NCBI GenBank assembly: GCA_021234155.1
Contig: JAJEKV010000218.1
Span: 1-64,000, forward strand
DNA: 64,000 nt
Direction of reading: 5' to 3'
Source of the DNA: Isoetes taiwanensis
Lineage: Eukaryota; Streptophyta; Lycopodiopsida; Isoetales; Isoetaceae
Below, in pieces: positions 1-10,100 of the stretch (the stretch's first letter is position 1; the number at the start of each line of letters is the position of its first letter). A model generated the notes under the pieces. It saw only the letters and a program-made list of their open reading frames with translations, did no database searches and was not told the DNA's origin. The position numbers and the translations under genes are program-made.

Positions 1-618
1 AGTTTACCCGCTAGATTTTACTTCTTTCTTTCTTGATACTACCCATGTCTGCATTGACACAATTGGGTGTCAATAAGAAATGTAAACACTTGATTCAGAA
101 TCAAGGGGAGATGTAGAGTAGATAGAAGCAAAATCTGAAGAAAAAACAATCAGATGCAAATCAAAACAGAACAAATGTTAATTACATGCAAGTAGGTTTT
201 TACTATAGGCAAACTTTCTGCTGATAATGTAACGACAAAATAGAAGTACATTAGTGTACATAGCTATCACAATGTAAAGGAAAACCAAATACTAAATTCA
301 AATGCATTTCAGAACAAAATATTTTGTCAATACACCCTATCAAATACATCATTCAGCATTGAATGTAAAGGAAAGTCAAATACCAAATTCATATGCATTT
401 CTGATCACATGTAAATGCAAAGTACAGTCAATGCAATACACCCTATTAATACACCATGTAAAGGAATTCCAGAAAAGCACTTCATGGCACATGTAAATGT
501 AAAGTACAGAAGCAAATACATTTCCTCTTTACAGTAAAGACAAAACCACGCCAAATCAAATGTTAATACAGTTATGTACATGATGGAAACTAACTACATC
601 TAAGTACACTCAAACTAA
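1..618. other. AT-rich stretch, no gene recognised
   Basis: No coding region or RNA gene is recognisable. Short phrases such as AATGTAAAGGAAA and 'aatacaccctat' recur around 270-460, which suggests a degenerate internal duplication of roughly 80-100 bp. Confidence 0.4.
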
Positions 619-899
619 TTATGTAATCAAAATAGAAATAGATGTACCTTCGGAAGGGATTCCTAAGCAGTGTCGCAGGTCCTCGGACCATGAACAATCA
701 TGTACACATGTATTCGTCGTTGAAACCCTGAATACAAGACAAAATAGACAATATGTATGACCACAAAGTGGAGATATTACCATGGTCGAGTCAAGGCAAT
801 CATTGCAGCTGCTGCAAGTATTGCTTATATGTGAGAATGAAGCGCTCCGTCTTGCTGCGAGTATGGGAGATGTGTGCTCCTCTAGGGCACAGAATTTGA
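619..899 (-). CDS. RING-like zinc-finger exon (candidate)
   Basis: The minus strand encodes a cysteine/histidine cluster of the form C-x2-C-x10-C-G-H-x2-C-x2-C (core CNDC ... LCGHTYCLFC, about 755-820). This is the spacing of the second half of a RING finger, the E2-binding fold of E3 ubiquitin ligases. It is preceded by a plausible splice acceptor (CCGTAACAG, exon start at 899). It lies about 190 bp downstream, on the same strand, of the coiled-coil ORF at 1090-2130, whose end contains a possible donor (CTGCAG|GTTTGG). A coiled coil followed by a C-terminal RING in one gene is therefore possible. The 3' limit is unknown. A decayed RING fragment is the alternative. Confidence 0.35.
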
Positions 900-1089
900 C
901 TGTTACGGACATGATGCCTTCATTATATGTTTCATACCTTGCAGATGTCTAAATCGAACAGAAATTGGTAACGGACATTTTCGTGGGTACTCTATGCAGG
1001 TCGTTAGAAGGCCTTTACATTTGAGCTAACCTATTGTCGAAGGCATGAGTCAAAATGATGTTTGCTATAAATCAGGGAGAAGTAGACTG

Positions 1090-2130
1090 CTACAACAGTA
1101 CATGTTGAAGCGAGAACGGAAAGCTCCAATTCTCCCAAACCTGCAGGCCTATCGGGTCTGATCTTTCCAAATGCTTAGTCATCTCCTTTATTCTATTCTC
1201 ACAGTTGGAATTAACTTCCAAATCCTTGCTGATTTTTTCAATGGCAGCTTCTAATTCTTGCAAATCAGCCTTTAAACAATCAATGGGAATCATTAGAGCA
1301 TCTAAGTCAGCAATATAACTTGATTTCTCCTCCTCTAAATGGGATGCCAAAGCCATTTGCACATCAGTTGGCTTCTCGCTTGCTTTTAAACCTGCCATAA
1401 TGCTGAACTGCTCACATATTTTTGCATCTTTACTCTGCACAAGTCTTGTCAAGAAGCTCTTATCACTCTCATGCTTCAACAGTTCAATTTCCATTGTTTT
1501 CCTTTTCTCTTTTAAAGTCTGTGTTTCATCAAGCATGGAGGCAGAATCTAATGCTCTTGTTTCCCTCCACCTTTTCATCATTTCCAACTGCTTCCCCAAT
1601 TCTACCTGAGGCATACATTTAATAGCTTTAACATTGGAAGACTTTACTGTAGCTAATTCTGTCAGGTCAGATTCTTTTTGAGAGCCTTTTGAATGAAGAC
1701 TTGCACTTGCTTTCACCTCATCCCAATCAATGCTTACTCCTTTGTAATGAAGTGCATATGCTCGGGCAAAATACATGTGATGATTTGCAATGTCCCTCCT
1801 ACAAAAAACGTGCTCATACACAGAAAAAAAATTTGCCATCCAACCAGGCTTAATCCTGCACTCTTGATAACCCCTAACAGCAGGGGCTTCAGAACCCCAA
1901 ACATCCTGCACTATTTGCACTAGCCCTGGAAACATGCTATCAAAATTGTTGCTCCTAAGCTGCCTGATGCTTACCTTGTCAAACTCGGGTGGCAAGACCT
2001 CCCGATCTGAAGAAGACCCACTCTTGAGTTTTCGGGCGGCAGTTCTAGTGGGAGACCTTGGCATGGGCTTTACAGGTTTGTTGCAAGGAGATTTCCTTGG
2101 AGATGTCTTTGTTCCAAACTGCTTCGTCAT
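1090..2130 (-). CDS. Hypothetical coiled-coil protein, 346 residues
   Basis: This is a long uninterrupted reading frame with an ATG at 2130. I do not recognise the family. The first 45 residues are basic and rich in Ser, Pro and Lys (TKTSPRKSPCNKPVKPMPRS), which looks like a disordered or nuclear-localising tail. Residues about 50-140 are a compact, Trp- and Tyr-containing region. Residues about 170-330 are strongly charged (repeated LxxEx and EKxxK patterns) and should form a coiled coil. The same strand carries a RING-like exon just downstream (619-899), so this may be the large 5' exon of an E3-ligase-like gene. A product derived from a mobile element is also possible. The codon pattern is clean, with no internal stop. 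Confidence 0.5.
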   Translation of the reverse strand: MTKQFGTKTSPRKSPCNKPVKPMPRSPTRTAARKLKSGSSSDREVLPPEFDKVSIRQLRSNNFDSMFPGLVQIVQDVWGSEAPAVRGYQECRIKPGWMANFFSVYEHVFCRRDIANHHMYFARAYALHYKGVSIDWDEVKASASLHSKGSQKESDLTELATVKSSNVKAIKCMPQVELGKQLEMMKRWRETRALDSASMLDETQTLKEKRKTMEIELLKHESDKSFLTRLVQSKDAKICEQFSIMAGLKASEKPTDVQMALASHLEEEKSSYIADLDALMIPIDCLKADLQELEAAIEKISKDLEVNSNCENRIKEMTKHLERSDPIGLQVWENWSFPFSLQHVLL

Positions 2131-2174
2131 GATCTCTTCCCTGGTGCTTCAGCTCTCTGAAAATGCAAGCTTGT

Positions 2175-2281
2175 GGCTATGGAGGTCCTGATCTTGGCTA
2201 TGGAGGTTCGAATATGGATGTCAAGCTTTCGGCTATGGAGGTTCGAATATGGATGTCAAGCTTTCGGCTATGGAGGTTCGA
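2175..2281 (+). repeat. 35 bp tandem repeat
   Basis: A 35 bp unit beginning GGCTATGGAGGTTCGAATAT occurs at 2196-2230 and 2231-2265 with no differences. A 16 bp partial third copy follows at 2266-2281, and a shorter diverged unit precedes at 2175-2195. It lies within 150 bp upstream of the start codon of the minus-strand ORF 1090-2130, so it may fall in that gene's 5' region. Confidence 0.9.
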
Positions 2282-2662
2282 GCGGGAGGAAGGTTGAACA
2301 GAGCGCGGGAGGAGAGTTCAAAATTATTTGCCCTATTAATGATTCATTCCAAGAATAATAATTTATGGGGGGGAGGGATTTCCTTACATTTTGAATTTGT
2401 AAATGTGAAATACGGGCACTTTTTTTGCCCACCCTTTCATGCTTCTACCCATCTGCAGTGATTTCTGGTTTTCTGGATAAGTCTGAGATTTAGTCCAGTT
2501 CTATTCTTTGGTGGTTGAGATTGAGCCATTTAAGCCCAATACCATTGTAAGATTGGATTGTTCATGAGCTGAAGTGGATAATAGGCTGTGATCAATTCCT
2601 TTCATTCTTTTCCCTTGGAAATTGCCTTAATTCTATCTGGATCCGGTTGGGTGGAAACTGGA

Positions 2663-2789
2663 TGCCCAAATCCATTGGTTGTGGAAACCAAGTTACTTAT
2701 TCTTATTGAAAGATTGTTATCTTCTTAATCTTGTCTATATAATTGTGGTTCAAAGTAACTACGCCTTTAAGTCCCCTTAAAGCGTATCA
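2663..2789 (+). repeat. 5' terminal direct repeat (short LTR)
   Basis: This 127 bp repeat starts TGCCCAAATCC and ends AAAGCGTATCA. It aligns to 4893-5015 with one 4 bp gap (ACTT) and almost no other change. Similarity stops abruptly upstream of 2663. Confidence 0.85.
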
Positions 2790-2791
2790 AG

Positions 2792-2803
2792 TGGTATCAG
2801 AGC
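2792..2803 (+). promoter_or_regulatory. Primer-binding site for initiator Met-tRNA
   Basis: TGGTATCAGAGC, the standard plant LTR-retrotransposon PBS, lies 2 bases after the 5' repeat. Confidence 0.92.
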
Positions 2804-2826
2804 CTACCGATCCTCAGATCTGATCA

Positions 2827-4067
2827 ATGGCCCAACGCTTCAATGTTACTGAAGCACAGTATCAGCAAGCTTTGTTTAATGCTGGTTACATTGCATCCCA
2901 GTTAGCATTGCCTACGCCTAGTAGTCAGCAAGAGTATGACAGGCAAGTGGAATTGCTGTCTATTCTATACCGCTTCCTTCCAGATATTTATCTGCAACCT
3001 TCGCAACCTCCTTTGCCTAATGGTCCTCCACCAGTAACTCCTCCACCGCCACCTAAGCTGAGAAAATGGTTAGAGAAAGCGGATATGCCATCTTTCAAAG
3101 GGGGAAAGACAAAGTCTGTCAAGGTTGTCAGTTTTATCAGCCAATGGGAAAAGTTCTTTGAACGAGTGCAGGCAACAGATGTGGAAAGACTTCAAGCCAT
3201 GGACACTTACTTGAAAGATCGAGCTCAAGCATGGTGGTAAGGTAGACGAGAATGTGATCCCAGGATTAATAATTGGGAAAGTTTCAAAACAGCTTTTGAA
3301 GCACATTATTTACCCTCTAATTATCACAGTGAGTTACGTAGGGAATGGGATCGTCTGAAACAGGAAAAATTGAGAGTATTCAGTCCTACACTTCCAAATT
3401 CACTCATTTAGCGGCACTAATAAGGAATCTGGATGGGAAAGAGCTTCTGAGAAAATACGTCAGTGGATGTAGGGATGATATTTATGCGGAAATGGAAATA
3501 TTTCATCCTAAAGATTTAAATGAAGCCATAAAACTAGCATCTGCAGTGGAGCGGAAACTAGATCCAAAGTCTAGGAAGTTTGATATTTGGGATGAGGAAA
3601 CCTCAGATCATGAGGACAAAAAAAGTAGCAAAGAGAAAAACGGAAGTAAGGATTCTTCCAAGAACTTCAAGAGGAAGAGAAATAATGGCAATGGTAATGG
3701 TTCCGAAAGGAAGCGAGAGGAGGGAAGTCAAATTAGACTGCGGAAGGAAACTAAGGAACCAAAGGGAGGATGCTATAGATGCGGAGGAAATCATTTCCTA
3801 AGGGATTGCCCGTTTGGAGAAGGGGGAATCACAAAAGTTGAACCACCTAAATCTCAAAGGGGTGCGCAAGTGCATACTATTGAAGGTCCCAAGCCCGTAG
3901 TTGTACAAATGCATGCTATTGAAGGTCCCAAGCCCGTGGAGGATATACCTGAGACCTCTAAAGCTGCTGATGAGCGGAAGAAAGATGAGGAACGCCAAAG
4001 AACGGAGGTGGCTCCAAATTGGAACTATGGGGTAAAAATCATAAAAAATTTACATCTCTTAGGATAA
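2827..4067 (+). pseudogene. gag: Retrotransposon gag with CCHC knuckle, broken
   Basis: The reading frame opens at ATG 2827, 24 bp after the PBS. It runs through a proline-rich linker and the start of a gag domain (RAQAWW near 3220), stops at TAA 3238-3240, resumes in the same frame, and shifts frame between about 3355 and 3370. It continues to 4067. The second half has the typical alpha-helical gag tail, a Lys/Glu-rich segment, and a zinc knuckle, CYRCGGNHFLRDC (C-x2-C-x3-H-x4-C), near 3770-3810. A duplicated block ending IEGPKPV follows (about 3865-3940). Function when intact: capsid formation and RNA packaging. With one stop and one frameshift this copy cannot make full-length Gag unless recoding occurs. 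Confidence 0.85.
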
Positions 4068-4219
4068 GATTTGTAAGATTTGATTTGATTTGGTTTGTAA
4101 GATTTGATTTTTATGTGGAATAAAAATTAAATTATTATGAAAGCATGGTGCATTAGATGTAATTTTTGAAAGGTGGCAATTGTTGTTATAGCACAATAGG
4201 CCTAACCAAAATTACATCA

Positions 4220-4361
4220 GTATCGCGGAGATACAACTAAGTAGTACCGTGGAGATACGAAAAATACTAATGTATCGCGGAGATACAATAGTTTGGTATC
4301 ATGGAGATACTATCAAGAATGTACCGTGGAGGTACAAGGATATATCGTACTGTGGAAGTAC
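4220..4361 (+). repeat. Array of six 15 bp hairpins with covarying arms
   Basis: Six units have a 5 bp arm, a 5 base loop ending GGA, and a complementary arm: 4220-4234, 4244-4258, 4272-4286, 4296-4310, 4321-4335 and 4347-4361. The arms are GTATC/GATAC (three units), GTACC/GGTAC, GTACT/AGTAC, and one with a single mismatch (GTACC/GATAC). Loops are GCGGA, GTGGA or ATGGA. The arm changes are compensatory. The array lies in the noncoding part of the retroelement between gag and the 3' repeat. Confidence 0.9.
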
Positions 4362-4455
4362 GCGTATATCCGTAACTATTTCTTGAATTTGCAGAACCTT
4401 CAGACGTATGGGGCAATCGCCTTAAGAAGGGATGGGTCCCTCTGGAGCGTCTCTG

Positions 4456-4475
4456 GAAGATCGCGGACGATCTTC
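4456..4475 (+). repeat. 8 bp perfect stem with CGGA loop
   Basis: GAAGATCG-CGGA-CGATCTTC is a perfect inverted repeat 95 bp after the six-hairpin array. Its loop again ends in GGA, so it is probably a diverged, longer member of the same family. Confidence 0.85.
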
Positions 4476-4892
4476 TTTAAGAAGGGATGGATTGATATGG
4501 GGCATGCCAGGGGGAGTGGTCCAGAAGAAAAGAATTAAGGCAATGGGGCATTTGGATAAAAACAATGGTTATAGGAGCAAAGATATCATGGGAACAAAGG
4601 GGCAAGATATTATCCTAAGCAACCATTAACGCCAAGGAAAGGGAGATATTTTTAAAGGAAATGAAAATATCTAAAGCAAGGCAAATATCAGAAATAGGTT
4701 CGTGCAAGTTTTGGGGCTAACTATTTTTGCAACAAAAAGGGGTGGATCGAGATGGAGATCGAAATAGCAACAGGGACGACCTTTTAGCCAACAAAAAGGC
4801 CCGATTGGGTTATAATAGAGGAGAACGGCCAGTTTTAGGAAGACAGCGGCAACTCAGATCTGGCATCCGGCTTCTGCAAGCAAATCCAGCAA

Positions 4893-5015
4893 TGCCCAAA
4901 TCCATTGGTTGTGGAAACCAAGTTATTCTTATTGAAAGATTGTTATCTTCTTAATCTTGTCTATATAATTGTGGTTCAAAGTAACTACGCCTTTAAGTCC
5001 CCTTAAAGCGTATCA
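4893..5015 (+). repeat. 3' terminal direct repeat (short LTR)
   Basis: This 123 bp repeat, TG...CA, matches 2663-2789. No clear polypurine tract lies immediately upstream, which is unusual for an intact 3' LTR. Confidence 0.8.
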
Positions 5016-5024
5016 CATATAGAA

Positions 5025-5160
5025 GAACGAGCTCCACTAAGACTCTGAACACGAGCGATTAGTACGCCCAGTCATAAAGCTCTGCTTTGTAGCTATTGTT
5101 CTGCATTGCATACAGAGCTTTCCAGCCTGCCATCACTCATTGCCAGAGAGCAAAAACGGG
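5025..5160 (-). mobile_element. LINE reverse-transcriptase fragment
   Basis: The reverse complement closely resembles the segment of the LINE at 42931-46286 around 45350-45450 (wording such as WKALYAMQNN.H KAELY). It begins about 10 bp after the 3' terminal repeat of the gag-only element and is truncated at both ends. Confidence 0.75.
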
Positions 5161-6195
5161 GCTAATGAGGAGTGCTAATAAAGGGACGATCACAGTAGAC
5201 ACTATAAATGCAGATTTGAAAACTGTTATAAAGTTACTCCATGATCAATATCTTAAAATGACAATTTTGAAGGTTTTGCATGCTTACAATATTATTCTGA
5301 CACATGGAAATTACAACTTTGACCATGTTTAAAATGACCGTCACTAGTAAAAATTTAAGTCAAGCAAAAACATACATATTTTCAATTATTGTTATGATAC
5401 TTTTGCACTATACCTCCAGAAATGCTATTTTTCATATGGTATATTGATTTATAAAAAGGAATCTTCAAAGAAAACCATTGCAACGGTCCCATTTAATTTG
5501 CAACCTTGTTTTAGGAGCAATGAACTAGAATAAAGGCTGCCAAAGCTAGAAGAGGATAGACCAGCTTTTGCAAAATCATCCTTTCATAAAATAATATTTC
5601 ATCATATTGATCTTATTTAAAATTTATCGTGCTATAATATTGTAATCGCATCAAATTCATGAAGAGCTAATTCTTACCAAAATTTGGGAATTTTAAGTTG
5701 TAGAGGAAATATTAATTTGTCGCTTTGGAAGAAGCAATTTGGTCATTCTTAGAAATCAAAGACTAGGCAGAAATACATATTGAAAATATTTAAGAAGTTT
5801 ACTACCCCTTGATAGAAGGGTTTTGCAAATCCAAAGATGTATCCTTGGAATTCTTCTTCTTCTAGATCAAAGCTTGCCTTTGGAAAATGGTGTACCTAGG
5901 AAATAATGTAGATCCCATACTGTGAACAAATGAAGAAATACTAGCTCTCCAGTAAATTCAAAATTTGTGTTACAGTATCCAATCCACACCCAAAATTTTG
6001 CCCATCAGTATTCTAACCTATTGTTTAGAGCGCAAGCATGTCATCACATAATGCAAAATATAGAGAAGCTATCGAATGGCTTTTGAAATGCTAGTTTTGA
6101 AGGCCTTGGGGTCTTGAAGGTAATGATAGAATAAATTTGTACCCAAACGAGCCCTCTTTAGTGGATGCTTTCGGCTGGCCTCTAGAAAGAAAACA
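5161..6195. other. Intergenic, nothing recognised
   Basis: AT-rich sequence with no convincing coding region, repeat or RNA gene on either strand. Confidence 0.4.
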
Positions 6196-6290
6196 AGAAT
6201 AGAATAGAATAGAATAGAATAGAATAGAATAGAATAGAATAGAATAGAATAGAATAGAATAGAATAGAATAGAATAGAATAGAATAGAAT
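6196..6290 (+). repeat. (AGAAT)19 microsatellite
   Basis: Nineteen uninterrupted copies of AGAAT (95 bp). Apparent reading frames across it on the minus strand are products of the repeat. Confidence 0.99.
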
Positions 6291-6537
6291 AGAGTTTTTA
6301 ATGTCCATGAAGACCAAGAGGCCATGGCATCGATACAATGGCCTAGTACAACCATTACTACTAGGATTAAAAAACCCCTGCCGAACTTATGTATACGTAC
6401 AAAACACCCTAGAAAAAATCCCTCCCTCGCCCATGCAGATGTTTTATACGGTCGTATTGTGAACCTCTCGTGACCTAGCATAGTTTTGGTTGCTCATTTG
6501 TCTTGCTCAAGTTGTGGTTTAAGTTCAAGTTGCTTAA

Positions 6538-7633
6538 TGGGCCGCTCACATGGGCGAGAAACTTTGCGGGGGCTGAAGTACAGCTGGCCCGCGCTGATTC
6601 ATGTTTCCCCGTAGCCGTTCACATGGAGCTGACCTGATTATTCCCAGCAGCTTAACTTAGAAACAATACGTATCACCGCTTTTCAGCCACAATAAAACCG
6701 GCTGGGATGAATCGACCGATTACAGGCCCGTTTCCATTTCTCAGTTTGCCCCAATTTGCGTAATTTGGGAGCCCACTTGCAGCTCTAAGTGGGTCTTATT
6801 GGGTTAGAATACATAGCTTGATTTGATGGATCTTATTAAGACGCAGCATTTGCCATAGCTGCTTCCCTGCTGCAGCGACAGCTACGATTGAATTTGTGGG
6901 CCGATTACCTTGATTTCCTTGATTCCTTGGGCAGATTACCTTGATTTCCTTGATTCCTTGATTCCTTTCTTGGATTCCAGGCCTGTTACTAGTTTATAGT
7001 CGGATTATTCATTCTTGTGTTACAGAGAAGAGAGGACAGAGAAGGATTGGGCGCGGACAGAGAATGATTGGGCTCGGACAGAGTTTGAATGCGAGGATAG
7101 ATAAGGATTGGGCGAGGACAGATTGGGCGTGATATCAAGACTCTCTGCCTTCAAACTACAGAAACGGACGTTTTGAGTGTACTGACTGACTCTGAAGGCG
7201 AACCCAGACGAGATTATGGCTCGGTATTGGAGCAGAAACGTCCGGCCTCAAATCTATACAGATGAATCCACAGTTGGGGTCGAACAGAATGGCAGGAATG
7301 AAGACTCAATTGGAGTCGAGCGGCAGGAGCAGAATCAAGCAAGATGGTGATGAGGGATTCATTTGATTCATTTGCCTTTTCGATTCATTTGTAGTTGCTT
7401 CTTCCCGCAATCACAGCTGCCCGGATTCCAGCAATCAGGTTCATGTGAATGAGTTTTGATGCCCTGCTGAATCCTCCCAGTGAATCAGCCCTGAATCAGC
7501 CGAGCCCATTTTCCTGGGTCACTCATGGCGCCATGAAACATTGTAGCGATGTTGAGCATAAAATTTTAAGTCTGGCCGATTTCGAGAGCAAGCGTTCTCA
7601 GTGGGGGGTAAAAAGCCCCATGTGAACGGCCCA
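6538..7633. mobile_element. Non-autonomous TIR DNA transposon, 1096 bp, TAA target duplication
   Basis: The ends are inverted repeats: TGGGCCGCTCACATGGG at 6538-6554 and its complement with one change at 7617-7633. They are flanked by the direct triplet TAA (6535-6537 and 7634-7636). A 3 bp TWA duplication is characteristic of the PIF/Harbinger superfamily, so that is the best guess. No transposase is encoded. The interior holds short tandem blocks (GATTACCTTGATTTCCTTGA twice near 6904-6955; GGATTGGGCG(C/A)GGACAGA several times near 7035-7130) and an internal copy of the GCCGTTCACATGG terminus near 6615. Confidence 0.75.
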
Positions 7634-7639
7634 TAAGAA

Positions 7640-8036
7640 GATCTTTTCAATATTGGTCTCCATGGATGCTAAAAAATATTCAATTCAATTCAATATAAGC
7701 ATTTCTTTGAGTTATAATTAACGAGAAACTTCCTAGGAGGAGTTCTTCCATAAAGGATGGATTTTAATGTTTGTAAATAATGTCTATTCAAGATTTAAGC
7801 TTCCTACCCCACTTTGTTTAATATGGAGCAACTTCCTTGGACGCTTCTCCATAAGCTTCCAATGGAGACTTAAAAGACTTAAGAAGAAGCAATTTTTAGA
7901 TGTGTGCATTTTATAAGAATGCATTTATGATGTGTAGAAAGTACAATACATGAATGATGATTTTTCTCTAAGGATTCTTTTGTACTCTTGTACTTGATGC
8001 ACTTACATTGTTACCTCTCATGGAATGTTCAACAAT
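7640..8036. other. Intergenic, nothing recognised
   Basis: AT-rich, no coding region or clear repeat seen. Confidence 0.4.
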
Positions 8037-8250
8037 TCCTTGCATACCATTCATTGTTATCAATGCTAGAGGAACATATCTATAATATTGTATTGTTGGA
8101 TTATTTCTAGAGTACGAGCTACAAAATAGAGCTAGTTTAAACAATGCCTTCCATCCATGCCATTCATTGTCATTAGTGTTAGAGGAACGTATTTATAATA
8201 TTGTATTTGGAAGTACTTGCTAGATTGTTTCTAGAGTACGATCTACAGAA
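8037..8250 (+). repeat. Direct duplication of about 95 bp
   Basis: The segment near 8037-8127 (CATTCATTGTTATCAATGCT ... CTAGAGTACGAGCTACA) recurs at about 8155-8250 with scattered substitutions and one short insertion. Confidence 0.7.
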
Positions 8251-8560
8251 TTAGAGGAGAATCTTACAACTAATCGGTTAAGGATGAATTGATAAGACTA
8301 TTCACCTATATTTTGGGGTTGGTGATGTCCAACATCTTTTCTTCTACGTCATTGCCTCTCAATTTTCTTGAAAAGGGTTAGAAAATTGTCATTGCATCAC
8401 GAACGAGTTAATCAAACTAGGAAAGAGACAACCAATGAATTGCTATATATTGATCAAGAAGTTAAATTCATAGAGTTGTTGGATGTGACACCATAACCAA
8501 TTAATAATATACTATTGTTCTATGGAGTTTCACCCACTCCCCTTCAATGGCAAAATTTTT

Positions 8561-8643
8561 ACCCCTTAATAGCCCACTTTTTACCATTTGATAGTTCATT
8601 TTTGCCCTTTAATAGCCCACCTTTGCCCTTTAATAGCCCAGCT
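8561..8643 (+). repeat. Degenerate 21-24 bp tandem repeat
   Basis: About four copies of a unit close to CCCTTTAATAGCCCACTTT. The 67-residue reading frame across it has a repetitive sequence and is not considered a gene. Confidence 0.75.
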
Positions 8644-8719
8644 AAAGAACTATTAAAAATTGAGCTAAATGCATGGTCTATTGATGGGCACTTGTGGTCC
8701 AATGAAGGACAAGTGTGAG

Positions 8720-9330
8720 TATTTAGTGGGCTTTTGGTGGTCCATTGAATGGCATTTGGGATCTGTTGGTGTCTATTCTATTCATACATCTTAAAATCTT
8801 TATAGCAACCTTACAATTTGTCGAAACGACTCATGCTTAATATCAATTGAAAGTTAAGCTTTGAAATTTCATAATGTTATAACAAAATAGGAAGTTTTTT
8901 CGCGCTTTATGGGCACCCTCCCCTAAGTAACGTGGGTGGTTCCATGGCATTACTTCTAAAGTTGAAACTAGACTTCGATGTTGATTCTTGTTATTGTATG
9001 TGTATATGTTACATATGTAGAGTACACAGAGGCTTTGATAGTTGAATGTATAAAAAAAACACAACTCATTTTAAAAATCTTGAGCTAGAAGGGCATTTTG
9101 AACATTTTGAAGGTCATCTAATCTTTGAGATGCACATAGCAACGATTTTGCTATCTGGAGCTTGCCCCTATTGATCTGATATTGCATGTCCTCATGAGGA
9201 TTCAAATTCCAGGTCATAAGGCTCGAGAGCGATATTTCTGTTTCTTCTTCTTTTTTTTTTGCTTTTTTTTTTTTTTTTAAGTAAGACAAAACAAAAAAGG
9301 CTTCTTCTTTCAATTTCCAAGGTACATCTT
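8720..9330. other. Intergenic with a poly(T) tract
   Basis: No gene seen. A T-rich run at about 9248-9279 could be a reversed poly(A) tail, but no coding remnant of a retroelement is attached to it. Confidence 0.4.
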
Positions 9331-9331
9331 T

Positions 9332-9442
9332 AGCATGCGTATGCAGCATGTGTTTTTACATGTGCTTGTCACATGCACGTCCAACATGCACATGTTGCAT
9401 GAGCAAACGTTGCATCTGCATGCAACATGAGATGGGGCATGC
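9332..9442. repeat. CATG-rich cluster
   Basis: About ten CATG tetramers in 110 bp, several as GCATGC, ACATGT or CATGCA. The CATGCA form is the core of the plant RY element bound by B3 factors. It may equally be a decayed tandem repeat. Confidence 0.5.
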
Positions 9443-9555
9443 TTTTTGGCATCGACAACTAGATCTTGGAAGAAAATACTGAATCGAGCCATTGATCTAT
9501 TGATAACACACTAGTCCTAAAAGAACTATATTCTCGACTTTGAGATTGCCTAAAG

Positions 9556-9990
9556 GCATTAGCCAACGGCCACAGATTGGCTTTCTGGATTTCAATTGAA
9601 ACCCATAAAACATAGGTCTCCCATTAAAATAAACAATTGCTAAACATAAAGAACTTAATTGAGCAAGGAAGGCCAAAAATCATTTCATCGTATTGCCATT
9701 TTCCACAATGAATGACCATTTCATCGTGTTGTCATCTTCCACAATGAATGAGGTATATGGTACAATAAAGAACCTAAGACAACACGAGAAAAAAAGAATG
9801 GCCTTTGAAAAATCATGCAAAACAAAAAACCCTATCCAATAGCCACAAATTATAGGCGTTCTGGATTTTGGCCGAAACCCAAAAACACAGGTCCCATAAA
9901 CAAGAAACAAGTGGTGAAGGTCGAAAATAATTTCGCTGTGTTGTCATCTTCCACAATGAATGAGATATATTGACAAGTATTAAAGCAGGA
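9556..9990 (+). repeat. Direct repeat pair of about 150-200 bp
   Basis: The block near 9560-9760 (GCCACAGATTGGC ... CTGGATTT ... GAAACCCATAAA ... TCTTCCACAATGAATGAG) recurs at about 9838-9968. The subunit CATCTTCCACAATGAATGA also occurs twice within the first copy. Confidence 0.7.
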
Positions 9991-10100
9991 CTTAGTATTG
10001 CCGACCCCCACATCATAAACTTTCTATGACTGTATGCAAGTATGTTGGAGGCAAGAATAAGAACTACCAACTTATACTAGTTTCGTTTAAGATGCATGGC

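Larger units (their letters stand above)
2663..5015 (+). mobile_element. Gag-only LTR retroelement (TR-GAG-like) with very short terminal repeats
   Basis: Two direct repeats bound a 2353 bp unit: 2663-2789 (127 bp) and 4893-5015 (123 bp, lacking one 4 bp block). Each starts TG and ends CA. A primer-binding site complementary to initiator Met-tRNA follows the first repeat after 2 bases. The interior holds a broken gag with a zinc knuckle but no protease, reverse transcriptase or integrase, then about 800 bp of noncoding sequence with an array of small hairpins. Short repeats plus gag and no pol match the class called TR-GAG. I see no target-site duplication (CTGGA before, CATAT after), so the outer ends may be rearranged or the true LTRs may once have been longer. 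Confidence 0.75.

Noticed and set aside
2658-5020. Target-site duplication of the gag-only element
   Set aside because: Flanking pentamers CTGGA and CATAT do not match.
6069-6481. Two minus-strand reading frames with FYSIL repeats
   Set aside because: They are translations of the (AGAAT)n microsatellite.
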